From: Salibacterium lacus
GTDB lineage: Bacteria; Bacillota; Bacilli; Bacillales; Marinococcaceae
DNA length: 64,000 nucleotides
Direction of reading: 5' to 3'
Assembly (NCBI RefSeq): GCF_042684865.1
Contig: NZ_JBHUML010000002.1
Location: 62,001 to 126,000, forward strand
Under the pieces are notes generated by a model. That model was not told the origin of the DNA. It ran no database searches and worked only from the letters and a program-made list of their open reading frames with translations. Shown here piece by piece: positions 9,831-17,686 of the stretch (its first letter is position 1; each line of letters begins with the position of its first letter). A program made the translations under genes and the position numbers.

Positions 9831-9948
9831 TCGATGTGGGGAGCCGGCCGGACTCCGCCGATTTCGACAGGCAGCTGATCCGGTGGAACCCCGGCCGCGA
9901 GCCGGTGCGGCCCTTGTGCTCTGGAAAAAAGCAAAGCATGTTGGCGCA

Positions 9949-10004
9949 GCAACGAAAAATGCCGAACGGATTTAAAAAATCGTTCGGCATTTTTCGTTGC
10001 TTTT
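9949..10004. terminator. Palindromic terminator after hemY
   Basis: A perfect 20-bp inverted repeat (9949-9968 with 9981-10000) surrounds a 12-base A/T-rich loop and is followed by TTTT. It lies between hemY (plus) and the glutamine-rich gene (minus), so it can serve both. Confidence 0.9.
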
Positions 10005-10089
10005 AAAGGTTTTGTCCCAGACTCTTTCTTCATGAACCGGATTTTATCCCGGCTTTCCTGCTTCCATTACTTCTTTTAGTTCCTGCTGG

Positions 10090-10350
10090 TTACTGCTGGC
10101 TCTGCTGTACCTGCTGCAAATCTTGCTGTGCCTGCTGCAGATCCTGCTGAGCCTGTTGGAACTGTGGTTGAGCTGTCATGCTGGTCTGCTGCTGTCCGGC
10201 CTGCTGTAATTGCTGCTCAGCCTGCTGCAGCTGCTGCTGGCACTGCTGGAGTTTCTGTGGATCGTTGCCGGCATTCTGCATATTCTGTTTGGCTTGCTGG
10301 ATGGCTTGCTGCGCCTGCTGCATTTGTTGATTCTGGTTTTGCTGTGTCAT
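10090..10350 (-). CDS. Glutamine-rich small protein, function unknown
   Basis: This 86-residue protein is about half glutamine (44 Gln by hand count), with Ala, Leu, Asn and Asp and a single Cys near residue 37. Repeats of the type LQQAQQD and LQQAEQQ suggest an amphipathic helix or coiled coil; there is no signal peptide or membrane segment. ATG 10350 has a GGAGGG site about 7 bases upstream, so it is likely translated. A possible sigma-G-type promoter precedes it. Gamma-type small acid-soluble spore proteins are also Gln-rich, but the characteristic ASETNAQQV repeats are absent, so it is not placed in that family. It sits at the joint between the hem and spo0B segments. Confidence 0.7.
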   Translation of the reverse strand: MTQQNQNQQMQQAQQAIQQAKQNMQNAGNDPQKLQQCQQQLQQAEQQLQQAGQQQTSMTAQPQFQQAQQDLQQAQQDLQQVQQSQQ

Positions 10351-10391
10351 CTAAAATCCCTCCATGATTGTGGATTTAGTGGAGCACTACG

Positions 10392-10421
10392 TAGTGTGAC
10401 CGCAGTTGCTCAAATTATGCA
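10392..10421 (-). promoter_or_regulatory. Possible sigma-G promoter for the glutamine-rich gene
   Basis: Reading the minus strand, TGCATA (10416-10421) is followed after 17 bases by CACACTA (10392-10398). The sigma-G consensus is TGHATR and CATNHTA at this spacing, so only one base differs. The start of transcription would fall about 25 bases before the ribosome site. Confidence 0.45.
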
Positions 10422-10497
10422 TGATGATGCTGAAAGACAATCGGTATGATACAATATACTATACCTTCAACAACGGCAGATCAGGAGTGTAAAACGA

Positions 10498-11028
10498 TTG
10501 GATGAACACAGAGAGTTGGATATTCTAAGACATGCAAGGCATGACTGGATGAATGTCATACAGATTATAAAAGGTAACCTTTCCCTGAACCGGACAGACC
10601 GGGTGGAGGAAATACTAAATGACACGATACGCAGATCCGAGCATGCGAGCCGTCTCACGCGTCTTGGGATACCCGGGACGGCTCTCTTTCTGCTGTCGTT
10701 TAACTGGGAACCGCACCGGTTTGCGCTCGATATGGAAGTGACCGGAGAAGTCCGGGACTGTTCAAACATGGAGGAATGCTGGTATGAAATAATTTCCTCG
10801 TTTACACAGCAGCTCGATGCGGCTGCTTCACCGGGAAAAGACAATCAACTGCTGATTACGATTCACACGGAGCAGGAACCTTACGTGGAATTTGATTTTC
10901 AGGGCAGCATTGAAAACCGTTCCGGGCTTCAGGACTGGCTCGCCGTTTATTCGGACACCGGCAGATGCCGCATCGACCAAGTTATCTGGAATGAAAAGGA
11001 ATTAGTCTTTGTATTGACAAGTGAATGA
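10498..11028 (+). CDS. spo0B: Sporulation initiation phosphotransferase Spo0B
   Basis: Spo0B passes phosphate from Spo0F to Spo0A in the sporulation phosphorelay. The 176-residue product keeps the phosphorylated histidine (His15) in RHDWMN, followed by QIIKGNLSL, which forms the four-helix bundle dimer; the C-terminal half is the degenerate kinase-like domain. The TTG start at 10498 is placed by an AGGAG site 10 bases upstream and by the match to the B. subtilis N-terminus. It lies 9 bases before obg, as in other Bacilli. Unusually, rplU-ysxB-rpmA do not precede it. Confidence 0.93.
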   Translation: MDEHRELDILRHARHDWMNVIQIIKGNLSLNRTDRVEEILNDTIRRSEHASRLTRLGIPGTALFLLSFNWEPHRFALDMEVTGEVRDCSNMEECWYEIISSFTQQLDAAASPGKDNQLLITIHTEQEPYVEFDFQGSIENRSGLQDWLAVYSDTGRCRIDQVIWNEKELVFVLTSE

Positions 11029-11037
11029 GGTGAAAAC

Positions 11038-12318
11038 ATGTTTATAGATAAAGTGAAAATATACGTGAAGGCCGGTGACGGCGGCGATGGTATGGTCGCC
11101 TTCCGCCGTGAAGCCTACGTCCCGGACGGCGGCCCCGCCGGCGGCGACGGCGGCAGAGGCGGAAACATTGTTTTTGAAGTGGATGAGGGGCTGCGTACGC
11201 TGATGGATTTCAGGTATCAAAAGCATTTTAAGGCCAAACGGGGCGAAGACGGCCGCTCCAAAAATCAACATGGAAAAAACGCAGAAGATCTGGTTATTTA
11301 TGTGCCTCCTGGTACGACGCTGCGCGACAGTGATACAGGAGACGTTATCGCGGATTTAACGACCCACAAGGAACGTTTTACCGCTGCCCGCGGGGGAAGA
11401 GGCGGCAAAGGGAATACCCGTTTCACAACCCCGGCCAACCCCGCGCCGGAGATTAAAGAGAACGGAGAGCCGGCACCGGAACGAAACATGGAATTGGAAC
11501 TGAAACTGCTTGCAGATGCCGGTCTTGTCGGTTTTCCAAGTGTCGGTAAATCTACGCTGCTGTCGGTCGTTTCAGCAGCCAAACCCAAAATCGGTGATTA
11601 CCATTTCACCACCATACAGCCGAACCTCGGTGTGGTGGAAAGTGAAAACGGGAACAGCTTTGTCATGGCTGACCTTCCCGGGCTGATTGAAGGCGCCCAT
11701 GAAGGGACAGGGCTCGGCCAGCAGTTTCTCCGCCATATTGAACGTACGAGAGTGATTATCCACGTCGTTGATATGTCCGGGTTTGAAGGAAGAGACCCAT
11801 TTGAGGACTATGAGATGATTAATGAAGAGTTGAAACAATACAACATGCGTCTGCTGGAGCGTCCTCAGATTATTGCAGCCAATAAGATGGACATGCCCGG
11901 GGCCGATGAGAACCTGGCTGCATTCCGGGAAAAGATCCCGGAAGAAGTGAGTGTGTATCCCATTTCCTCCCTCACAAAAGGGGGACTGACCAATATGCTG
12001 AGAGAAACAGCGGAACTTCTGGAACAGACACCTGAGTTTCCATTGTATGAAGAGCAGGAAGAATCAAAAGTGGTGTACCGTTATCAGAAGTCTGAAGCGC
12101 CGTTTACAATTACCCGGGCCGATGACGGTGCATTTGAGATTTCCGGAGCAGAAATCGAAAAAATCTTTAAAATGACGGATATGACAAAAGATGATTCGAT
12201 TAACCGTTTTTCCCGGAAGATGCGGCAGATGGGCATCGATGAAGCGCTCCGGAATAGAGGGGCCAAAGACGGCGATACGGTTCGTCTGCTTGACTTTGAA
12301 TTTGAATTTATTGAATAA
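11038..12318 (+). CDS. obg: Obg GTPase (ribosome assembly and stress control)
   Basis: The 426-residue protein has three parts: the Gly-rich Obg fold (about 1-158, with GGDGGRGGN), the G domain with GFPSVGKST (Walker A), DLPGLIEG and NKMD, and the C-terminal OCT domain. Obg binds the 50S subunit and (p)ppGpp and is needed for growth and for Spo0A and sigma-B activation. Co-transcription with spo0B is the standard order. A GAGGTG-type ribosome site precedes ATG 11038. Confidence 0.97.
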   Translation: MFIDKVKIYVKAGDGGDGMVAFRREAYVPDGGPAGGDGGRGGNIVFEVDEGLRTLMDFRYQKHFKAKRGEDGRSKNQHGKNAEDLVIYVPPGTTLRDSDTGDVIADLTTHKERFTAARGGRGGKGNTRFTTPANPAPEIKENGEPAPERNMELELKLLADAGLVGFPSVGKSTLLSVVSAAKPKIGDYHFTTIQPNLGVVESENGNSFVMADLPGLIEGAHEGTGLGQQFLRHIERTRVIIHVVDMSGFEGRDPFEDYEMINEELKQYNMRLLERPQIIAANKMDMPGADENLAAFREKIPEEVSVYPISSLTKGGLTNMLRETAELLEQTPEFPLYEEQEESKVVYRYQKSEAPFTITRADDGAFEISGAEIEKIFKMTDMTKDDSINRFSRKMRQMGIDEALRNRGAKDGDTVRLLDFEFEFIE

Positions 12319-12412
12319 TGACGGGTTCCGGTTTGTTTAAAAAATGAATGCAGCGCAGCGAGGAACGCGGTACCGCGGCTGCGCTGATTTCAATCCGGCT
12401 GGTGGTGAACGG

Positions 12413-12865
12413 ATGACAGAGAAAATCGACAACTTTTATCTGGTCAGGCAGGATATGCTGACAGAGGCGATGCAGAAAACACTGGAGGCGAAATCTCTGC
12501 TTGAAAGTGGGAAAAAACAGAAAGTAGCAGATGCTGTTCATTCTGTTGACTTAAGCAGAAGTGCGTTTTACAAATACAGGGACGCTATTTTTCCTTTTCA
12601 CACTGTCATTAAGGAAGAAATTATTACGCTTTCGATTCAACTCACCGACATTTCCGGCTCGTTATCCACGCTGCTGCAGGAAGTGGCGCGGGCGGAATCG
12701 AATGTGCTGACCATCAACCAGACAATACCGCTGCAGGGGAGAGCAAACGTAACACTCACCATTGATACGTCGGCACTTCGGATGGAAATCCGCTCCCTTG
12801 TGCAGCGTCTTGAACGGATGGACGCAGTGGAAAACGTGGAGATTGTCGGGTCAGGATCGTTATAG
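12413..12865 (+). CDS. pheB: ACT-domain protein PheB (UPF0735)
   Basis: This 150-residue protein has an N-terminal helix-turn-helix-like region (SVDLSRSAFYKYRDAIFPF) and a C-terminal ACT domain (about 70-150, QTIPLQGRANVTL). It lies between obg and pheA, as pheB does in B. subtilis, and may bind an amino acid to regulate phenylalanine or homoserine metabolism; its exact role is not established. ATG 12413 follows GGTGGTG. An earlier start at 12344 would add a basic stretch with no ribosome site. Confidence 0.92.
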   Translation: MTEKIDNFYLVRQDMLTEAMQKTLEAKSLLESGKKQKVADAVHSVDLSRSAFYKYRDAIFPFHTVIKEEIITLSIQLTDISGSLSTLLQEVARAESNVLTINQTIPLQGRANVTLTIDTSALRMEIRSLVQRLERMDAVENVEIVGSGSL

Positions 12866-12904
12866 GAAAAAGCACAGTTCACAGTAAGGAGTGGAGAGTC
12901 TGAT

Positions 12905-13795
12905 ATGACAATGAAAGTTGGGTATCTTGGTCCGCAAGGGTCATTTACGGAAGTGGCAGCAAAGGCGGTAATGCCGGATAGTGAACGGAGCTCCTTTCCG
13001 ACAATACCTTCCTGTATGGAAGCTGCGGCGGAACATGAAGTGGACATAGCGGTCGTTCCGCTTGAAAATGCGATTGAAGGCTCCGTCAATATGACACTCG
13101 ATTACTTAATTCACAAGCACGAACTGCCGATTACAGCGGAGGTGACGGTGCCGATTGAACAACACCTGCTCGTTCACCCGGACCGGACGAACAATCTGGA
13201 GCAGATCACCGACGTTTATTCCCATCCGCAGGCTATTGCACAGTGCCATGAATTCATTCAGCGGGAACTGCCGAATGCAAGAATTCATTATACGAATTCC
13301 ACAAGTGCCGCTGCTTTGGAAATTCAGGAAAATCCAGAACGAAATGCTGCCGCTGTGGCCAACCTCCTGGCCGCCGGAACGTACGGCTTAACCCCGGCCA
13401 GAGAGAACATTCATGACTACGGCAACAATCATACCCGTTTTGTTTTTGTTTCTGATTCCAAAAAGGAGCCGGTTCTAAAAGAAGCAAAAACACATAAAAC
13501 GACCATGGTCATTACATTGCCGTCGGATTATTCCGGAGCCCTTCATCAAGTGTTGTCGGCTTTTTCATGGAGAAAGCTGAATTTGACGAAAATCGAATCA
13601 AGACCGATGAAAACCGGCATCGGGAATTACTTTTTTGTGATTGATGTGGAAAAAGAGATGGATGATGTGCTGCTTCCAGGTGTCATTGCTGAAGTTGAAG
13701 CCCTCGGCTGCGGTGTCCGGGTGCTGGGAAGCTATCCCTGCCTTCTTTCTTCAGAAATAGATCATACAAACAAAAAGGAGCTGTCCCCTAAATAG
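12905..13795 (+). CDS. pheA: Prephenate dehydratase
   Basis: PheA (296 residues) converts prephenate to phenylpyruvate, the committed step to phenylalanine. It starts with the catalytic-domain segment GYLGPQGSF, contains HTRFVFVS with the TRF motif, and ends in an ACT domain with ESRPMKTG, which gives feedback inhibition by phenylalanine. It is monofunctional, with no chorismate mutase domain. The stop codon lies inside the first arm and loop of the terminator hairpin. Confidence 0.96.
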   Translation: MTMKVGYLGPQGSFTEVAAKAVMPDSERSSFPTIPSCMEAAAEHEVDIAVVPLENAIEGSVNMTLDYLIHKHELPITAEVTVPIEQHLLVHPDRTNNLEQITDVYSHPQAIAQCHEFIQRELPNARIHYTNSTSAAALEIQENPERNAAAVANLLAAGTYGLTPARENIHDYGNNHTRFVFVSDSKKEPVLKEAKTHKTTMVITLPSDYSGALHQVLSAFSWRKLNLTKIESRPMKTGIGNYFFVIDVEKEMDDVLLPGVIAEVEALGCGVRVLGSYPCLLSSEIDHTNKKELSPK

Positions 13796-13810
13796 GGACA
13801 GCTCCTTTTT
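13773..13810. terminator. Terminator shared by pheA and niaR
   Basis: A 15-bp perfect stem (13773-13787 with 13795-13809) has A's on one side and T's on the other. It overlaps the last codons of pheA and can stop transcription from both sides. Confidence 0.9.
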
Positions 13811-13827
13811 ATTCACGCAGCGTATGT

Positions 13828-14370
13828 TCAGGTCAGTAAAAAACCATCCTCATAAAGAGCCTGTTTGATTTCTTCGATGACAGCGTCTGATCCTGCTTCC
13901 AGCGTGTGCATGTGTGTTCCATCGGTTAATTCGGAGAGCAGTGGTGCACTGGTTTCCTGCAGACTTTCAATGAATTTTTTCACATCGCGGCGGCTTGAGA
14001 GCATCAGCGGTGCAGAGATATCGCCGTAGAAAGGATGCTCAATCGACACATCAATCACCCGGGCTCCGTGATCGACCATAATGTACAGTTCATCTTCCGT
14101 TCTGTGTAAATCCGAGGAGTGAAAGCAGGCAAGCCGGCGCCGGACCTGATGGTGCTCGGGTTCTGAAAGCATAACGTAACCCTGTGACGTAGCAAGGATA
14201 GGGTGATTTTTTGCTTTCAGCAGCGACATATCCTGAACAATCACCTGCCGGCTGACGTTGGTCCGCTCTGCCAGATCTTTTCCTGTTATCGGATTTGAGG
14301 TGTCCTGCAGCCACTCCAGAATCAGCGATCTGCGCTGTTGTCCCGGTATTTTATCGGATTGATTTCCCAT
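13828..14370 (-). CDS. niaR: NAD biosynthesis repressor NiaR (YrxA family)
   Basis: The 180-residue protein has an N-terminal winged helix-turn-helix (TNVSRQVIVQDMSLLKAK, around residues 35-55) and a C-terminal 3H domain with conserved histidines (MVDHGARVIDVSIEHPFYGD and TDGTHMHTLEA). NiaR binds nicotinic acid and represses nad or niacin-uptake genes. Start ATG 14370 is 8 bases from GGAGG; ATG 14376 and ATG 14385 are too close to or upstream of it. In B. subtilis yrxA is linked to nifS and nadBCA. None of these is next to it here, so its targets must be elsewhere. Confidence 0.88.
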   Translation of the reverse strand: MGNQSDKIPGQQRRSLILEWLQDTSNPITGKDLAERTNVSRQVIVQDMSLLKAKNHPILATSQGYVMLSEPEHHQVRRRLACFHSSDLHRTEDELYIMVDHGARVIDVSIEHPFYGDISAPLMLSSRRDVKKFIESLQETSAPLLSELTDGTHMHTLEAGSDAVIEEIKQALYEDGFLLT

Positions 14371-14450
14371 TGCCATTTCCTCCATTACATATATCTGACT
14401 GTTATTTTACAGCAAAGGTGCCGGTATGAACAGCCGCACCGGGTAATTGT

Positions 14451-14479
14451 GCATATCCTGTATTCCTGCGGCATATGCT
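14451..14479 (+). promoter_or_regulatory. Possible sigma-E promoter for safA
   Basis: GCATATC (14451-14457) and CATATGCT (14472-14479), 14 bases apart, resemble the mother-cell sigma-E -35 and -10 elements. B. subtilis safA is known to be read by sigma-E. Confidence 0.4.
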
Positions 14480-14569
14480 TGCTGTAGATAAGACGTTCGA
14501 ATATAGAACGGACAAACGCAGTAATGGAAGCAAAGCAAGATTTTTGGATGATGGTGAAGGAGGAAAAAC

Positions 14570-15517
14570 ATGCAGATTCATATTGCACAAAAAGGTGATA
14601 CCTTATGGAAGCTGGCACAGCAGTATAATGTTTCATTCGAAGAAGTCAAACAGGCGAATCATCATTTGGCAGATCCAAATCAAATCATGCCGGGAATGAA
14701 AATAAAGATACCGGCAAAAAGTGTGCAGGTAAAAAAAGAAGAGCCCAAGGCCGATCAGCAAAAAGAAAACCAGCAAAAGCAGGAGACGGTGAAAGAGAAT
14801 ATGAAGCAGCCTTCCGGACAACAGGCGAACGTCCCGCCCATGTACCAGCCGGCTCCGATGCCATCCCATCCTAACGCGCCCTCGTCAGAAGAAAATCATT
14901 ATAATATGAATGTCCATTTTTATCAGCAGGGCGGGAATCAAAAGCAGAACGAACAACAGCAAAAACCCGAAACTCCATCATCAAAGCCAAGTCCGAAAAA
15001 ACCCGAAGATGTTATGCCGTCCCAGACGAAACCACCTAAAATGCAGCAGAATCCAGCGGCGGCTGGAGCTCATATGACAGAAGAAAACATGGCAGGTATG
15101 ACAGAGCAAGGTCCATGTATGTATATTCCAGTGGTTCCGGTTATGCCTCCTTGTCCTCCAGCCGGTACCGGACACCCGCATTCCTTCTCCCCTGTGATGT
15201 CCTCTCCATGCTCTGGTCCGGACATGCAGCAGCAGATGATGCCGATGGCGCCGCCGCAGCACATGCCGGGGATGCCGATGCCTCCTTCTCCAAATAGCAT
15301 GGAAATGGGATGGATGCCACAGCCCGGACAACCGGAAGGGATGATGCCGGGTGGTATGATGCAGCCGGCAAATGAAAACAGCTCCGGTAAAAAACGCGAA
15401 ACAGACGAAGGAAATCAATATACCGGAAATGGTACAGGGTATGCAGAGATACCGGAATCATTCGGCAGCGGCCCGTATTCCCCGTGGATGAATCCTTACC
15501 GGCCGCCGCAGTCCTGA
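14570..15517 (+). CDS. safA: SafA-like spore coat assembly protein with LysM domain
   Basis: The 315-residue protein begins with one LysM domain (residues 2-48, GDTLWKLAQQYNVS) that should bind spore cortex peptidoglycan, followed by a long disordered region rich in Gln, Lys, Pro and Met. The tail has Met/Pro clusters such as QMMPMAPPQHMPGMPMPP and two Cys near PCMYIPVVPVMPPC. SafA is a morphogenetic protein at the cortex-coat interface. Position between the pheA/yrxA area and a YhcN-family gene matches B. subtilis safA. A GGAGG site precedes ATG 14570. Internal Met codons could allow a short form like C30 of B. subtilis, but this is inference. Confidence 0.87.
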   Translation: MQIHIAQKGDTLWKLAQQYNVSFEEVKQANHHLADPNQIMPGMKIKIPAKSVQVKKEEPKADQQKENQQKQETVKENMKQPSGQQANVPPMYQPAPMPSHPNAPSSEENHYNMNVHFYQQGGNQKQNEQQQKPETPSSKPSPKKPEDVMPSQTKPPKMQQNPAAAGAHMTEENMAGMTEQGPCMYIPVVPVMPPCPPAGTGHPHSFSPVMSSPCSGPDMQQQMMPMAPPQHMPGMPMPPSPNSMEMGWMPQPGQPEGMMPGGMMQPANENSSGKKRETDEGNQYTGNGTGYAEIPESFGSGPYSPWMNPYRPPQS

Positions 15518-15570
15518 AGGGTTTAGGTAAAGGACTACCGTTATTACCTCTAAATAACAGTGTAAAATCG

Positions 15571-15603
15571 CCTCCTTGAACCAAACTAACAGGTGAAAGG
15601 AGG
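15571..15603 (+). promoter_or_regulatory. Hairpin covering the ribosome site of the spore lipoprotein gene
   Basis: CCTCCTT at 15571-15577 is a perfect complement of AAGGAGG at 15597-15603, which is the Shine-Dalgarno of the next gene, and TTTTTT follows. It could hide the ribosome site or act as a weak terminator. Confidence 0.4.
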
Positions 15604-15610
15604 TTTTTTA

Positions 15611-16339
15611 ATGAAGAAAACAGCGATCACGTTGACAGCCTGCGCTCTTATCGCCGGCGGTTTCACCGGATGCGGCAATGCCGAAGAAAATCAAGGCGCC
15701 GCACCGAACCGGTACAACACAAATACCAACTACGATCAGACCGGTTACAATGACCAAGGCAGCCGACGCGGGGAAGGTCCAATGACAGACATGATGACAG
15801 AAGATGACCGGATGCAGGGCGGTGCCGCTAATTATGGACGAAATAATAATGATAATGGCTACCGTGGACAAATTGGTGACCGTCCCGGTATGGTAGGCGA
15901 GCGCGGCATGCTGAATTCGCGGAATGTCAATGACGGTGCTGCTGAAAATACGCCCCAAAATCAGAACATGAATAACAACGGCGGCAGTAATGCAGAAAAC
16001 AATGGACAGGCATCGGACATTGAAACGCAGGTGGAAAGTATGGAAGGCGTCGATGACGCGCGAGCCATCGTCCATGGTAAGGATGTCGTAGTCGGCATTG
16101 ACACACCGGAAGAAGGCAAAAAAGCAGAACAGCTTGCCGGCAAGGTGAAGAGCAAGGTTTCATCCAATATGAACAACAAAAATGTTCATGTCACCCACGA
16201 TGCCCAGAAATTCGGCGACATTCAGAAGCTTGGGGATAATATGGAAAACGGAAACGGCCTTAATGAAGCCGGCGATACCATCAATGATATGATCAACGAT
16301 ATCGGAGATGCAGCAAGCAGACCATTTGAAAACAGTTAA
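15611..16339 (+). CDS. YhcN/YlaJ family sporulation lipoprotein (CoxA-like)
   Basis: The 242-residue protein has a lipoprotein signal peptide ending at Cys21 (GGFTGC), a long Asn/Gly/Gln/Asp-rich linker, and a C-terminal YhcN/YlaJ domain (about 140-225, with ARAIVHGKDVVVGID). Such proteins sit at the spore membrane or cortex and affect germination. The gene directly after safA in B. subtilis is the cortex protein coxA of the same family, which supports orthology. Start ATG 15611 has AAAGGAGG 7 bases upstream. A strong hairpin follows. Confidence 0.85.
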   Translation: MKKTAITLTACALIAGGFTGCGNAEENQGAAPNRYNTNTNYDQTGYNDQGSRRGEGPMTDMMTEDDRMQGGAANYGRNNNDNGYRGQIGDRPGMVGERGMLNSRNVNDGAAENTPQNQNMNNNGGSNAENNGQASDIETQVESMEGVDDARAIVHGKDVVVGIDTPEEGKKAEQLAGKVKSKVSSNMNNKNVHVTHDAQKFGDIQKLGDNMENGNGLNEAGDTINDMINDIGDAASRPFENS

Positions 16340-16349
16340 TCGAAGGTAG

Positions 16350-16386
16350 AGCGTTCCACCCTCAGGAAGCGGTGGAACGCTTTTTC
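16350..16386 (+). terminator. Terminator after the YhcN-family gene
   Basis: An 11-bp perfect stem (16350-16360 with 16371-16381) and a 10-base loop are followed by a T tract. Confidence 0.9.
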
Positions 16387-16515
16387 ATTTTTAAATAAAA
16401 CCGTTCACACATATCTGTATCAGAAAAGAGACACGCTTTGCGATGCCTCCTTCCTTCAATGTTTGGGCTGAATATGCTATATTTTATAAATGGATAGAAA
16501 GAGGAGGAATGAACA

Positions 16516-17265
16516 ATGGCAGGACATTCCAAATGGCATAACATAAAAAGAAGAAAAGAAAGCCAGGATGCCAAACGCGCAAAAGTATTCACGAAATTGT
16601 CGAAGGAAATATTCGCTGCGGTCCGGGAAAGCGGCGATGATCCCGATACGAATCTTCGTCTGCGGATGGCTCTTACCAAAGCAAGAGCGGAGAACGTACC
16701 GTCGGACAATATAGAACGAACCATCAAAAAAGCTTCCGGTGAAAGCGGGGCTGTGGACTACGAAGCCTTCACGTATGAAGGCTACGGCCCCGGCGGTGCA
16801 GCCGTGCTCGTCCAGACATTGACCGAGAACAAAAACCGAACCGTATCGGAAGTCCGGCACGCTTTTTCCAAACATGGCGGCAATCTCGGGGAAAACGGCT
16901 GTGTATCGTTTATGTTCAACCGGAAAGGACAGTTGATCATTGAGCGGGAAGAAGAAATGGATGAAGAGGACTTCACCCTTGAAGCTATTGAAGCCGGAGG
17001 CGAAGAGATTGATTACGACGAGAACTGGTTCTATATCCAGACCGAGCCGGACGATTTTGAAAACGTAAAAAAGACCCTCGAAGACAACGGATATACGTTC
17101 TCGAAAGCGGAGATCATTCTGTTTCCGGATGTGAATACAACCCTGAACGATGAGCACGCGGAGAAAATGATGAAACTTATTGATGCGCTGGAAGATAACG
17201 ATGATGTCCAGAATGTCTATCACAATTTCGAAGTGGAAGAAGAGCAGTTAGCACGTCTTTCATGA
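16516..17265 (+). CDS. yebC: YebC/TACO1-family protein
   Basis: The 249-residue protein begins MAGHSKWHNIKRRKESQD, the invariant start of the YebC family, and has the usual three-domain length. YebC-type proteins were described as DNA-binding regulators and more recently as factors that relieve ribosome stalling; this member is of the YebC_I type. It is followed by a bofC remnant and ruvAB, as in B. subtilis (yrbC). The protein is strongly acidic in its second half. Confidence 0.95.
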   Translation: MAGHSKWHNIKRRKESQDAKRAKVFTKLSKEIFAAVRESGDDPDTNLRLRMALTKARAENVPSDNIERTIKKASGESGAVDYEAFTYEGYGPGGAAVLVQTLTENKNRTVSEVRHAFSKHGGNLGENGCVSFMFNRKGQLIIEREEEMDEEDFTLEAIEAGGEEIDYDENWFYIQTEPDDFENVKKTLEDNGYTFSKAEIILFPDVNTTLNDEHAEKMMKLIDALEDNDDVQNVYHNFEVEEEQLARLS

Positions 17266-17326
17266 TTCAGAGAATAAACCCTCAGACGGACGGGCACGCT
17301 GTCCAGTAAAAAAGGGTGGATTTTTC

Positions 17327-17611
17327 TTGAATAAAAAGACAATAGGTGCAGCTTTATGCATTGTTCTGCTGCTGGGTTCAGCCGCGACATTTTTCCACGA
17401 CGATCCGTCTTCCTCGTCTGAGAGAAAATCGGGGCCTGCCCGTTATACCCTGATTCTGGAGCAGGAAATGCCGGACGGAGAGATGGTAACCGAGCAAAAG
17501 ATGGAGACGGTGTGGTCGGTGGAAGATTTCTGGATGAAATACAGAGACTGGAAGGTAGTGGACCAGAACCAGGAAGAAATCACACTGCGCCGGTCCGGAC
17601 GCGGCAAATGA
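17327..17611 (+). CDS. bofC: BofC-like protein, N-terminal domain only
   Basis: This 94-residue product has a membrane or signal segment (about 6-22) and then a region resembling the BofC N-terminal domain (EQEMPDGEMVTEQK and WSVEDFWMKYRDWKVVDQN). BofC is a forespore-secreted inhibitor of the SpoIVB protease in the sigma-K checkpoint and is about 170 residues in B. subtilis. Here the C-terminal domain is missing, and only 75 bases separate the stop from ruvA, so this is a deletion, not a frameshift. The TTG start at 17327 follows AAGGGTGG. Location between yebC and ruvA supports the identity. Confidence 0.72.
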   Translation: MNKKTIGAALCIVLLLGSAATFFHDDPSSSSERKSGPARYTLILEQEMPDGEMVTEQKMETVWSVEDFWMKYRDWKVVDQNQEEITLRRSGRGK

Positions 17612-17686
17612 ACTGGTTTCTATCACGCGGTAATTCTGCTATGATAGAAGGAAAGCATGTTCGGCAGGAGAAGAGGGAAATGACGG

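Noticed and set aside
10090..10350. Repeat-only DNA (CAG/CTG microsatellite) in place of a gene
   Set aside because: The repeats are imperfect, non-Gln residues are varied, and a proper start and ribosome site exist; coding is favoured, though not proved.
10128..10449. Leu/Ala-rich plus-strand frames opposite the glutamine-rich gene
   Set aside because: They are reverse-complement readings of CAG/CTG-type repeats and lack a ribosome site.
17612..17686. Frameshifted BofC C-terminal domain
   Set aside because: The gap of 75 bases is too short for the missing domain, so a frameshift does not explain it.
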